From FEB-25 sp963726315 (GTDB lineage Bacteria > Chloroflexota > Anaerolineae > Anaerolineales > UBA4823): 64,000 nucleotides of DNA. This document shows, one piece after another, positions 19,322 to 27,636 of this stretch (position 1 is the first letter of the stretch; each line of letters opens with the position of its first letter). Both the position numbers and the translations under genes were made by a program. The stretch spans positions 1,612,001-1,676,000 of the forward strand of contig CAVSBZ010000005.1 of assembly GCA_963726315.1 (NCBI GenBank), written 5' to 3'. The notes beneath the pieces are model-generated. The model was not told where the DNA came from. It made no database searches and worked only from the letters and a program-made list of their open reading frames with translations.

Positions 19322-21910
19322 ATGGCACTCACGACACTATTATCTCATTGGAAGGCAGACCCACAGGTAGGTCCAAACCTGATCGAATGGCGTATTCTGC
19401 CTGGGAAACGAGCGAGATTTGAGCCATACCCGTCTAAAATACACCCGGCACTCAAGGAAGCGTTGGAAGCGCGTGGTATCCGTTCATTGTACACGCATCA
19501 GGCAGAATCATACCGAAGCATAAATGAGGGGAAAAATATTGTAGTAGTAACAGGAACTGCAAGTGGAAAAACACTGTGCTACAACCTACCGGTGCTCAAT
19601 AGCATGCTTAATGACAATCTGACCACTGCGCTATATATATTCCCCACCAAGGCATTGGCGCAGGACCAGTATGCGTTGTTGAAATCGCTGTCAACACAGA
19701 TAATGGCATCCAATGATTTGCTTGAAACATCACGTGAAGAATTTAATGACATCAAATGTGCGATATACGACGGAGACACACCTACCTATGTACGACCGTC
19801 GATCAGAAACCAGGCTCATTTAATCCTTACCAATCCCGATATGCTCCATACGGGGATCCTGCCACATCATACGGGGTGGGCGCAATTTTTCAGAGGATTA
19901 CGTTTTGTTGTGGTCGATGAAATACATACCTACAGGGGGGTATTTGGATCACACGTAGCCAACGTGATGCGCAGGCTGATGCGGATTGCGAAATTTTACG
20001 GCTCTGAACCACAATTCATCATGACATCGGCAACGATTGGCAACCCGGCAGAGCTTGGAATGAGAATGATCAACGCCCCGGTGACTCTGATCGATAATGA
20101 TGGGGCTGAAAAAGGCGAGAAGCATTTCCTGATTTACAACCCGCCCATCATCGATAAAAGCCTGGGACTACGTAAAAGTGCCATCCAGGCAGGTGTCAAC
20201 CTGGCGGAAGACCTACTGGCATATGACCTGCAGACCATTGTGTTTAGTCGGGCACGGCGAACGGTTGAAATCATCCTGACTTATCTACGGGAACAGGTTA
20301 ACGGCTCCAATTTAAAGGGCCTACGGGAGAAGAATAATGCTGAAGAGATCATCCGTGGTTATCGTTCGGGTTATTTACCCGAACAACGCAGACTGATCGA
20401 GGAAGGTTTACGCAGAGGAGACGTGCGGGTGGTGGTAGCGACGAACGCGCTAGAATTGGGGATCGATATCGGTGGAATGGAAGCCTCTCTGCTGGTCGGA
20501 TACCCGGGAACGATCGCCGCTACCTGGCAGCAAGCAGGAAGGTCAGGTCGGGGTGAAAGATCTTCCCTGGCAGTACTGGTGGCATCTCCGAACCCGTTAG
20601 ACCAGTATTTAGCCCAACACCCCGAGTATTTCTTTAGCAGGTCTCCCGAACATGGGATGATCAACCCGGAAAATTTGCTCATTTTATTGGGACATTTACG
20701 CTGTGCAGCGTTCGAGCTACCGTTTACCGCAGGAGAGGTATTTGGTTCGATCAATCCCGCCGATATGGGAGAGATGATGGACTTCCTACGAGGGGAAGGT
20801 TTAGTGCATCAGTCGGGAAATAAATATTTTTGGATGGCGGATAAATACCCAGCCCAAAACGTATCGCTACGCAGTGCATCGACCGATACTGTCGTGCTCC
20901 AAGCGCCGATTGGCGAAGGGGAAAACTACAGCACAATGCGGACAATCGGTGAGGTGGATGCTTCCAGCAGTTTCTGGATGACCCACCCTGGGGCAGTCTA
21001 CATGCATGAAGGTACGACCTACCTGGTGAATGACCTCGACCTGGAACATCATGTTGCCACGCTGCAAGCAAGTAACGTCGATTACTATACAGAACCACGA
21101 AGGGAGGTAATCGTACAGCAGGTGGGAAAAAAGTATGAGGCTGATGTGGCTGGGGGGATTAAAGCTTATGGCGATGTGCAGGTCACATCACAGGTAATTG
21201 GTTTTCGAAAAATCAGGTGGCATACCAATGAAACTCTCGGGGTTGAGAACCTGGATCTACCAGCCTCTGAACTTGCTACAACAGGGTATTGGCTTGCATT
21301 AGCAGAAAAAACTGTTGATAAGTTAAAAGACGAAGGATTATGGGCAAATACACGCAATGATTACGGACCGAACTGGCCGCGACAACGTGACCTGGCACGG
21401 TCTCGGGATGGTTTTAGATGCCAGGTATGTGGCCAACCGGAAGGGGATAAGGCGCACCATGTGCATCATAAAATCCCGTTTCGGATGTTTGAAACCACCG
21501 AACAAGCCAACCAGTTGGCGAACTTGATCACCGTGTGCAATTCGTGCCACAGGAAAATTGAAACTGCCGTCCGAGTACGGAGTGGGTTGGCAGGATTAGG
21601 TTTTACATTGGGGAACCTGGCTCCGTTATTTTTAATGTGCGACATCGGCGACCTGGGGATTCATTCTGACCCACAATCATCACTCGCGGAGGGTAAACCG
21701 GTGGTTATTCTGTATGACCTGATCTCCGGTGGGATTGGGTTGAGTGAGAGGTTGTATGACATCCATACTGATCTGATGATGAGTGGTAGAGAATTGGTAG
21801 AAGCGTGTGGATGTGATGATGGATGTCCATCGTGCGTGGGACCGGGTGGAGAAGGTGGTTCAGGTGGGAAACGGGAGACCCTAGCTTTGCTAAAAGAGCT
21901 CGCCAGGTGA
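19322..21910 (+). CDS. DEAH-box helicase with MZB (DUF1998) domain and an inserted HNH motif (MrfA/YprA/Hrq1-like)
   Basis: Large SF2 helicase, 862 residues. Walker A GTASGKT is at 78-84, DEIH near 199-202, SATIG near 234-238, and the helicase C motifs are LELGIDIGG and QQAGRSGRG. The C-terminal MZB four-Cys knot is CGCDDGCPSC near 829-839. B. subtilis MrfA (YprA) and yeast Hrq1 share this layout and act in repair of bulky or crosslinked DNA. The odd part is a segment at about 688-745 (bases about 21380-21560) with RCQVCG, HVHHKIPF, NLITVCNSCHRKIE, matching HNH nucleases, placed before the MZB cysteines. It could cut as well as unwind DNA, or use the zinc fold only for binding. ATG 19322 follows a leaderless-like promoter. 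Confidence 0.88.
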   Translation: MALTTLLSHWKADPQVGPNLIEWRILPGKRARFEPYPSKIHPALKEALEARGIRSLYTHQAESYRSINEGKNIVVVTGTASGKTLCYNLPVLNSMLNDNLTTALYIFPTKALAQDQYALLKSLSTQIMASNDLLETSREEFNDIKCAIYDGDTPTYVRPSIRNQAHLILTNPDMLHTGILPHHTGWAQFFRGLRFVVVDEIHTYRGVFGSHVANVMRRLMRIAKFYGSEPQFIMTSATIGNPAELGMRMINAPVTLIDNDGAEKGEKHFLIYNPPIIDKSLGLRKSAIQAGVNLAEDLLAYDLQTIVFSRARRTVEIILTYLREQVNGSNLKGLREKNNAEEIIRGYRSGYLPEQRRLIEEGLRRGDVRVVVATNALELGIDIGGMEASLLVGYPGTIAATWQQAGRSGRGERSSLAVLVASPNPLDQYLAQHPEYFFSRSPEHGMINPENLLILLGHLRCAAFELPFTAGEVFGSINPADMGEMMDFLRGEGLVHQSGNKYFWMADKYPAQNVSLRSASTDTVVLQAPIGEGENYSTMRTIGEVDASSSFWMTHPGAVYMHEGTTYLVNDLDLEHHVATLQASNVDYYTEPRREVIVQQVGKKYEADVAGGIKAYGDVQVTSQVIGFRKIRWHTNETLGVENLDLPASELATTGYWLALAEKTVDKLKDEGLWANTRNDYGPNWPRQRDLARSRDGFRCQVCGQPEGDKAHHVHHKIPFRMFETTEQANQLANLITVCNSCHRKIETAVRVRSGLAGLGFTLGNLAPLFLMCDIGDLGIHSDPQSSLAEGKPVVILYDLISGGIGLSERLYDIHTDLMMSGRELVEACGCDDGCPSCVGPGGEGGSGGKRETLALLKELAR

Positions 21911-21916
21911 GAAAAG

Positions 21917-21931
21917 TAACCGCGACGGTTA
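21917..21931 (-). terminator. Short hairpin, possible terminator between converging genes
   Basis: TAACCG / CGGTTA stem of 6 bp with a 3-base loop, just beyond the stops of both converging genes. On the minus strand it is followed by ACTTTTCT, a modest U-tract; on the plus strand the tail is poorer. Confidence 0.4.
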
Positions 21932-23764
21932 TTAAATGAAAAGTGCCTTTGAAAACAAGTTGGTGAAGTTGGGATATGTGGATAACTCGATGTACTTTAC
22001 ACGTGTAGCAATACTTTCGGCAACAGAGCGCTGACTTAGAGATAACAACATCTGCCTGGCACCTGCACCAGCTGCATTACCGACTTGTTGAAAGCGATCC
22101 AGGGGGAGAGATGGAAACATGCCAATCTGAATGGCACTGGGAATATTAATATAAGTGCCAAATGCCCCAGCGATAATAAACTGTTCAATCTCATATGCTG
22201 AAATCCCGGCAGCTTCCAATAAGACTTCAATACCGGTGCGAATGGCACTCTTAGCAAGCTGAATTTCATTGATATCCTTGCGAGTGATCACCAGATCTTG
22301 ACCAGTTCCACTCTTCGAATGGTCGATAAGCAGGAATTGGTTCGGGTGTTCATCTTTATTCACCAATGGATGGGTAGAAACGAACGACCCGCGATGATCG
22401 ATAGCTCCGATTTGTAACAAACAAGCGATGGCATCCAGGATACCAGAACCGCAAATACCGACAGCGGGTACGTTATCGATCGTTTGTGTGCGAAGCTCGC
22501 CATGTATCACCTGCACACGTTCGATTGCGCCAGGGGCGGCACGCATACCGGCCTGAATATGCGCTCCCTCAAATGCAGGTCCTGAGGCACACGAACACGA
22601 GATGATTTGATGGTCATGGACCAATGAAATCTCGGTGTTGGTGCCGATGTCTAGAGCGATGGCTGTTTTGGTAGCTGACGAAATGCCCGTTGCCAACAAC
22701 ATGGCGACGTGGTCTGCACCGACGTAACCGGCTATGTTAGGGGGCAGATAGATTTTGGCTCCCGGAGAAATGGCAAGACCAATGCGTTGGGCGTCAATTT
22801 CAAGTGACTCACTCATGGCAGGGACGTAAGGTGCCAACCCAAGCTGATGAACCGGAAGACCGGCGAAAAGATGGTGCATGGCTGTATTACCGACTACCAC
22901 AGCTTCGACAATCTGGTCTGATGATATGGGATATGCCAGACTTCCTGCCTGTAGACACAGATCGTGGATGAGCTGGTTTAACGTTTCGACCAGCCTGCGC
23001 TGTAGAATCTTCCTTCCGTCGGAGGTAGATGACGAATAACTGATGCGACTGATGACATCTTCCCCAAAAGCAGTCTGGGGATTCATCGCACCGGCTTTGG
23101 CGAGAATAGCGCCGGTCGCAAGGTCACATATATAAGCGGCTAATTTAGTGGTGCCTACATCGACAGCCAACCCCAGTAGGGGCTGGGAGGGAGGTGAAAT
23201 GGAAATAATCGCGCCTTTGCGCATAGCCAATTGTACGTGCCAGTTGTATTGGCGCAATATTGGTGAAAGCTCGTTAAGGACAGGAAATGTAAAATGAAAC
23301 GGTGGGGTTTCTCCGAGAAGGATGAGCGAATCAGCGACCCGGATACTATCGGAACGAAGGTCGGTGATAGTAGGTTCGGGTATATCGAGTGTGACAGGAA
23401 TTACTACCGGATCAATTGATAAAGTTACCGACTCCCCCTCAATCTGAAGACGCTGAGGAGCAGTAAGAGACTCAGGAGGAATTTCGATGGTCAAGTCACT
23501 CAGCGGGTATGCCTGGCAGGCCAGACGAAAACCAGCTTTGAGCTCTGGGGTTGTGAACAATGCTTCCTCTTCAAGTGTAGGTGGCGTAAGATTACCGTTA
23601 ATCAGACGGATTTTGCAACTGTCACAACTACCGATTCCACCGCAAATGGAAGCAATATCGATACCAGCACCTTGAGCAGCAGTGAGAAGAGACTGAACTG
23701 CACTAACTGAAACTCTTCTCCCGATAGGCTGAAAATTAACCGTGTACAGTGGATTATTTGGCAT
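21932..23764 (-). CDS. Ferredoxin-ASKHA protein, RACo-like reductive activator of corrinoid proteins
   Basis: About 610 residues. An N-terminal plant-type [2Fe-2S] ferredoxin (CGGIGSCDSCKIRL, then FRLACQA) leads into an ASKHA ATPase-fold domain (AVDVGTTKLAAYICDLATG, later ALDIGTNTEISL and IAGAFGTYINI), as in RACo-type proteins. These use ATP to drive electrons uphill and reset corrinoid cofactors oxidised to Co(II). I prefer ATG 23764 (overlapping the upstream gene by 11 bases) over the GTG at 23788, since the ferredoxin fold begins right after it. The upstream neighbour is a MetH-activation-domain protein, which fits. The corrinoid protein and methyltransferase it would serve are not nearby. 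Confidence 0.85.
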   Translation of the reverse strand: MPNNPLYTVNFQPIGRRVSVSAVQSLLTAAQGAGIDIASICGGIGSCDSCKIRLINGNLTPPTLEEEALFTTPELKAGFRLACQAYPLSDLTIEIPPESLTAPQRLQIEGESVTLSIDPVVIPVTLDIPEPTITDLRSDSIRVADSLILLGETPPFHFTFPVLNELSPILRQYNWHVQLAMRKGAIISISPPSQPLLGLAVDVGTTKLAAYICDLATGAILAKAGAMNPQTAFGEDVISRISYSSSTSDGRKILQRRLVETLNQLIHDLCLQAGSLAYPISSDQIVEAVVVGNTAMHHLFAGLPVHQLGLAPYVPAMSESLEIDAQRIGLAISPGAKIYLPPNIAGYVGADHVAMLLATGISSATKTAIALDIGTNTEISLVHDHQIISCSCASGPAFEGAHIQAGMRAAPGAIERVQVIHGELRTQTIDNVPAVGICGSGILDAIACLLQIGAIDHRGSFVSTHPLVNKDEHPNQFLLIDHSKSGTGQDLVITRKDINEIQLAKSAIRTGIEVLLEAAGISAYEIEQFIIAGAFGTYINIPSAIQIGMFPSLPLDRFQQVGNAAGAGARQMLLSLSQRSVAESIATRVKYIELSTYPNFTNLFSKALFI

Positions 23765-24461
23765 AATGGTTTTGATATTTACAAACACCTTTCAAGCTGC
23801 AATAATCACAAGAAGTTCCAACTGCAGATACATCAGTACCAACCCCTAAAACCATGGAAAGTGATTTGTTAGGGGTCATCATGCACGATTCGTTTAAAGT
23901 TACCTGGATGGTTTCACTGTCGAGAAGGGTGAAAATTTGGAACTGACCCTGTTCTACCGGCCAGCCAACCATACCTGGGTTCAACGGCATAGTGGTGTTA
24001 AAACCGTTAGACTTTGCATGGGTCTCAAAGTAATTACACGCCTGGATCGCCAGACTCTCGACGGCAGCAGATCCTACGCCATCCAAAGCTACCGCCAGGG
24101 ATGGATCGACTTTAAACAAGCTTGACACCATTTCGTCTATCAGACTGCCAATGGTACACACCATTACGATGACTGAACGCGCTCGAGCCAGGTGCTGGGC
24201 GACCAACGCACCTGAAAGGGATGGTTTTTTCGAGCTCACCGAGCTCATATCAAGCTCAAGGCGTTCGTGAACAAGACCTTTGATGGTGTATTCTTCATAT
24301 AAAACCATTGGTTGGAGCAGGGGAATTCCTTTCGCTATTGCATCCTCAGTAATTTTTACCAGGGAAGGACGACGTGCCCTAATAACTTGCGGGTCAGCAC
24401 CTTGCGATTGTAAAACTTCATCGGATGATAAGGAAAATTCCCATTGATTTAGGATCGGCAT
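23754..24461 (-). CDS. Stand-alone methionine-synthase-activation-domain-like protein
   Basis: 235-residue protein resembling the C-terminal B12-dependent methionine synthase activation domain when it occurs on its own. Indicators are the GSLIDEMVSSLFK segment, the small-residue helix GVGSAAVESLAIQACNYFE, the NPGMVGWPVEQGQFQIF stretch and the MMTPNKSLSMVLGVG motif. Unlike MetH, it ends in a Cys cluster, TSCDYCSLKGVCKY (about 215-229), seen in corrinoid-associated homologues. With the adjacent ferredoxin-ASKHA protein it likely helps reactivate a corrinoid methyltransferase encoded elsewhere. Confidence 0.75.
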   Translation of the reverse strand: MPILNQWEFSLSSDEVLQSQGADPQVIRARRPSLVKITEDAIAKGIPLLQPMVLYEEYTIKGLVHERLELDMSSVSSKKPSLSGALVAQHLARARSVIVMVCTIGSLIDEMVSSLFKVDPSLAVALDGVGSAAVESLAIQACNYFETHAKSNGFNTTMPLNPGMVGWPVEQGQFQIFTLLDSETIQVTLNESCMMTPNKSLSMVLGVGTDVSAVGTSCDYCSLKGVCKYQNHYAK

Positions 24462-24507
24462 AATATATATCTATTTACCTTATATTCTATATGTACCATT
24501 AAATTTG

Positions 24508-25668
24508 TTAGTCCACCATAGACGGAAGCAGCTCACTCATTGCCTTTATGAATTGTTCTAAATCGTCTTGAGAATTATAACCCTGGACAGATAGCCGTAG
24601 AAAATTGTGGTTATTCCAGTCAACACATGGTATTTCGATTCGATAGCCTGTGTAGAGACGACTCTTAAGCTCTTTCAAGTTCTTGATGAGCGGGATGGGA
24701 ATGGTGCCCATCTGGTGATATAAATCGGAATCGAATGGGTAGAGAGGCGCTAAGCCGGTTAATGCACATATACGTTCAATGGTGTTACGGAGAAGCTGAT
24801 GGCAGCTTTCCTGGACATCTGCCCATTGGTTCAAGCGCATAAATTCAATCGCAGCAGGGACGGAAAGTGCAGCCGCCGGATCTCTGGTCCCAGTCCATTG
24901 AAGATAATCAATAAACCTGGAATCTTGCGTCTCAGATAACTTTGGCTCATAGCCCCAGCTAACGATCAGCGGCTCAACGAGGTGTTGAACGTCGGGTCGG
25001 GCATATAAAAAACCTGCGCCTTTTGGACTTAGCATCCACTTGTGGCAGTTGCCAGTATAAAAGTCTGCCTGGAGCGTGGTTAAATCCAGTGGAAGCTGAC
25101 CAGGAGCATGCGCTCCATCAATTATGGTGAGTATGCCGGCGGATCGGGCACGCTGGCAAATTGCCTGAACCGGCATGGTGAGCGAAGTTGGGGAAGTGAT
25201 ATGGCTGATGAAAATTACCTTTGTAAGAGGTGTCACACCTTGCCATAATTGCTCAACAATCTCATCGGAGGATGTAGCGGGGAGCTCAATGGATTGCTGG
25301 CGGTACATTGCCCCGGTCTTTTGACTGATAAATTCCCATATGAAATTACAGGCACCATATTCGTGATTAGTGCTGAGGATTTCATCACCAGGCTCGAGCC
25401 GTAGAGACCGGGCAATGATATTGACTCCGTGAGTGGCGTTGGGTATATAGACAACGTCACTTGGAGATGCATGGATATACTTGCCTAGCTCCTGACGGGA
25501 ATGGAGAAGCAGCTCATTTAGCTCAACGCCAAGGAACTGGACAGGCTGCTGTTCCAGTTTTTTCTGCCAAGCCTGATACGTATCAAAAACAGGGTGGGGA
25601 CAGGCTCCAAACGAGCCATGGTTGAGAAAGATGACCTGCGGGTCAAGTAAAAATTGGTCTTTTAACAT
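24508..25668 (-). CDS. Class V aminotransferase-fold PLP enzyme (isopenicillin N epimerase-like)
   Basis: PLP-dependent enzyme of 386 residues. The N-terminus FLNHGSFGACP is typical of the isopenicillin-N-epimerase-like group. The PLP pyridine-binding Asp is in IDGAHAPGQ, and the Schiff-base Lys is in YTGNCHKWMLSPKG (about residues 209-222). Members include epimerases, desulfurase-like enzymes and aminotransferases, and sequence alone does not decide among them. It sits 46 bases upstream of the MetH-activation-like gene on the same strand, perhaps as the first gene of that unit. Confidence 0.8.
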   Translation of the reverse strand: MLKDQFLLDPQVIFLNHGSFGACPHPVFDTYQAWQKKLEQQPVQFLGVELNELLLHSRQELGKYIHASPSDVVYIPNATHGVNIIARSLRLEPGDEILSTNHEYGACNFIWEFISQKTGAMYRQQSIELPATSSDEIVEQLWQGVTPLTKVIFISHITSPTSLTMPVQAICQRARSAGILTIIDGAHAPGQLPLDLTTLQADFYTGNCHKWMLSPKGAGFLYARPDVQHLVEPLIVSWGYEPKLSETQDSRFIDYLQWTGTRDPAAALSVPAAIEFMRLNQWADVQESCHQLLRNTIERICALTGLAPLYPFDSDLYHQMGTIPIPLIKNLKELKSRLYTGYRIEIPCVDWNNHNFLRLSVQGYNSQDDLEQFIKAMSELLPSMVD

Positions 25669-25829
25669 TATTTGTGATAATTTCCTGTATGATAAGCAGG
25701 TGATATTTTATCATCAGAGAGATTATTCAATGCATGTTATAATGACGATAATAAATATCTTATTACGATATAATTGATTGTAGTAGTCACAAATGCTTTA
25801 GACATTGGTTTTTCGTTGAGAAGAGGTCA

Positions 25830-26786
25830 ATGATGCGCGTCATGATTGCAGGTGGAAGCGGTTTGATCGGGCAAGCATTAACTTCTGCATTAATTGCGGG
25901 TGGCGATCAGGTAACCATTCTGAGCCGTAACGCAGCAAAGGCGATGAAGCTACCCAAAGTCGCCAATGTATTGCAATGGGACGGTAAATCCATTGGAGAT
26001 TGGGCAAAGCAGGTTGAATTTACTGATGTAATTATTAATCTGACTGGCGAAAACCTTTCCGGTGAGGGATTCCTACCTTCGAGATGGACGAAAGAAAGAA
26101 AAGTCCGACTGGTCCAGAGCCGGGTGAACTCAGGCAAGGTGCTCACAAAAGCGGTAGAGATGGCTGATTCTAAACCAGCGGTGTTTGTGCAGGCATCGGG
26201 GATTGGATATTATGGCACCCAGCAAGTAAAACCATTAACTGAAATTGATAACCCTGGATACGGATTCTTGACAGATCTCTGTGTGGGATGGGAAGCATCA
26301 TCACAGCCAGTTGAGGTGCTAGGAGTACGTCGGGTGGTAGCGCGGAATGGGGTAGTCTTATCAAACAGAGGGAGGGTTTTACCACTGTTAGTATTTCCGT
26401 ATAAACTGTGGGTCGGCGGGCGGCTAGGAAACGGTCGACAGGTATTTTCATGGATCCATATCGAGGATGGAGTGAATGCAATACTATTCTTGATGCGAAA
26501 CGAGCAAGCAAGAGGTGTTTTCAACCTGACCACTCCATATCCGGCAACGGATGACGAATTTGGTAGGACCATCAGCAAGGTGATTCACCGACCACATTAT
26601 TTACCGATCCCGGGGTTCGCCATGAAAATTGCGTTTGGGGAAGTGGCAACGATGGTGCTGCAGGGGCAGAGAGTGCTGCCGAAGAAATTACTTGAGCTCG
26701 GATATGAATTTAAATTCCCGACGCTGGAATCAGCCCTTAAAGACCTATTGGTAAACAAATCGGATCTGGATCAAGTTCAAAACTAA
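25830..26786 (+). CDS. TIGR01777-type NAD-dependent epimerase (YfcH/SulA-like)
   Basis: Extended SDR-like protein of 318 residues. The N-terminal nucleotide motif is IAGGSGLIGQAL (6-17). VIINLTGENL, RWTKERK and ASGIGYYG are hallmarks of the TIGR01777 family, and the C-terminal LPIPGFAMKIAFGEVA... VLPKKLLELGYEF matches the accessory DUF1731 part. The catalytic Tyr of classic SDRs is in YYG, and the family's substrate is unknown. Start ATG 25830 (or the next codon, also ATG), with AGAGG upstream. It is a single-gene unit by spacing. Confidence 0.88.
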   Translation: MMRVMIAGGSGLIGQALTSALIAGGDQVTILSRNAAKAMKLPKVANVLQWDGKSIGDWAKQVEFTDVIINLTGENLSGEGFLPSRWTKERKVRLVQSRVNSGKVLTKAVEMADSKPAVFVQASGIGYYGTQQVKPLTEIDNPGYGFLTDLCVGWEASSQPVEVLGVRRVVARNGVVLSNRGRVLPLLVFPYKLWVGGRLGNGRQVFSWIHIEDGVNAILFLMRNEQARGVFNLTTPYPATDDEFGRTISKVIHRPHYLPIPGFAMKIAFGEVATMVLQGQRVLPKKLLELGYEFKFPTLESALKDLLVNKSDLDQVQN

Positions 26787-26873
26787 AAACGAAAAATATA
26801 TAATCATTGTATAGAAATTATCTAAATTCCTGGGTAATTGACCCGACCTAAGGAAACTTCTTGAATTATTGTA

Positions 26874-26939
26874 ATCTTGATCTAATCTTGATCTTATCTT
26901 AAATAAATCTTAAATAAATCTTAAAATAATCTTAACAAT
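26874..26939 (+). repeat. Six tandem 11-bp direct repeats, candidate Pho-box-type operator
   Basis: The pentamer ATCTT begins at 26874, 26885, 26896, 26907, 26918 and 26929, exactly 11 bases apart each time. Copies three to six extend to ATCTTAAatAa-like units. OmpR/PhoB-family response regulators bind head-to-tail on 11-bp direct repeats, so this looks like an extended site for one. It ends 62 bases before the phosphoesterase ATG at 27002, leaving room for a -10 (TTTAGAT near 26944-26951). Regulation by phosphate is inferred from repeat geometry and gene type. Confidence 0.8.
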
Positions 26940-27001
26940 TTGAATTTAGATGACGGGTGAATAAAACGGTTGAAGGATAAATTTCATATGTTGTTAGCCA
27001 G

Positions 27002-27619
27002 ATGAAAATATTAGCTGTCAGTGATATTGTAGTCGATTGGATCTATAGCCCGAAAATCAGGCTGATGCTCGCAGACACGGACCTGGTTATTGGATGCGGT
27101 GACTTACCGCAGTATTACCTGGAGTATATTGTTAGTTCATTGAATGTTCCCGTTTTTCATGTTTATGGGAACCATTCAATCACTGAGACATGGGGGAACC
27201 ATAACGAGTTGACGACCAATGGATCTGTAGATCTCAACTGCAGGGTCGTGAGGTTCAAAGGATATACATTTGCAGGGGTGGAAGGTAGCCTGAGATATAA
27301 TAATGGGAAATTTCAATATACTCAAGCAGAGATGTGGTTAAACGTTTTCAGAATCATACCCGGCTTATTAATAAACCGATTAACTCATGGGAAATACTTG
27401 AATGTGTTTGTCACCCATGCGCCTGCCTGGGGGATCCACGATCAACCAGACAAGCCACACCAGGGGATTAAAGCCTTCCACTGGCTGGTAAGCCATTTTC
27501 AACCTGATTATCACATCCATGGACATATCCATGTGTACCGACCTGATATGGAGACCGATTCTGTATTCGGGAGAACCCGGGTGCTGAATGCATATGGATA
27601 TCGTCCGATAGAGCTATAG
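27002..27619 (+). CDS. Calcineurin-like metallophosphoesterase
   Basis: 205-residue metallophosphoesterase. Metal motifs run SDIVVDWIY (7-15), IGCGDLP (30-36), YGNHS (about 55-59), FVTHAPAWG (about 136-144) and HIHGHIHVY (about 173-181). The first motif keeps Asp but lacks the usual DXH histidine, and GNHD is GNHS here, so metal binding may be atypical; related proteins with a SDxVV start exist in the family. It could act on phosphomonoesters or nucleotides, substrate unknown. The upstream 11-bp repeats suggest control by a PhoB-like regulator. Confidence 0.82.
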   Translation: MKILAVSDIVVDWIYSPKIRLMLADTDLVIGCGDLPQYYLEYIVSSLNVPVFHVYGNHSITETWGNHNELTTNGSVDLNCRVVRFKGYTFAGVEGSLRYNNGKFQYTQAEMWLNVFRIIPGLLINRLTHGKYLNVFVTHAPAWGIHDQPDKPHQGIKAFHWLVSHFQPDYHIHGHIHVYRPDMETDSVFGRTRVLNAYGYRPIEL

Positions 27620-27636
27620 GGATACCCTTGTAAATC

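Noticed and set aside
26874..26939. Short regular repeats as a CRISPR remnant
   Set aside because: The units are only 11 bp with no unique spacers; the step suits a regulator site.
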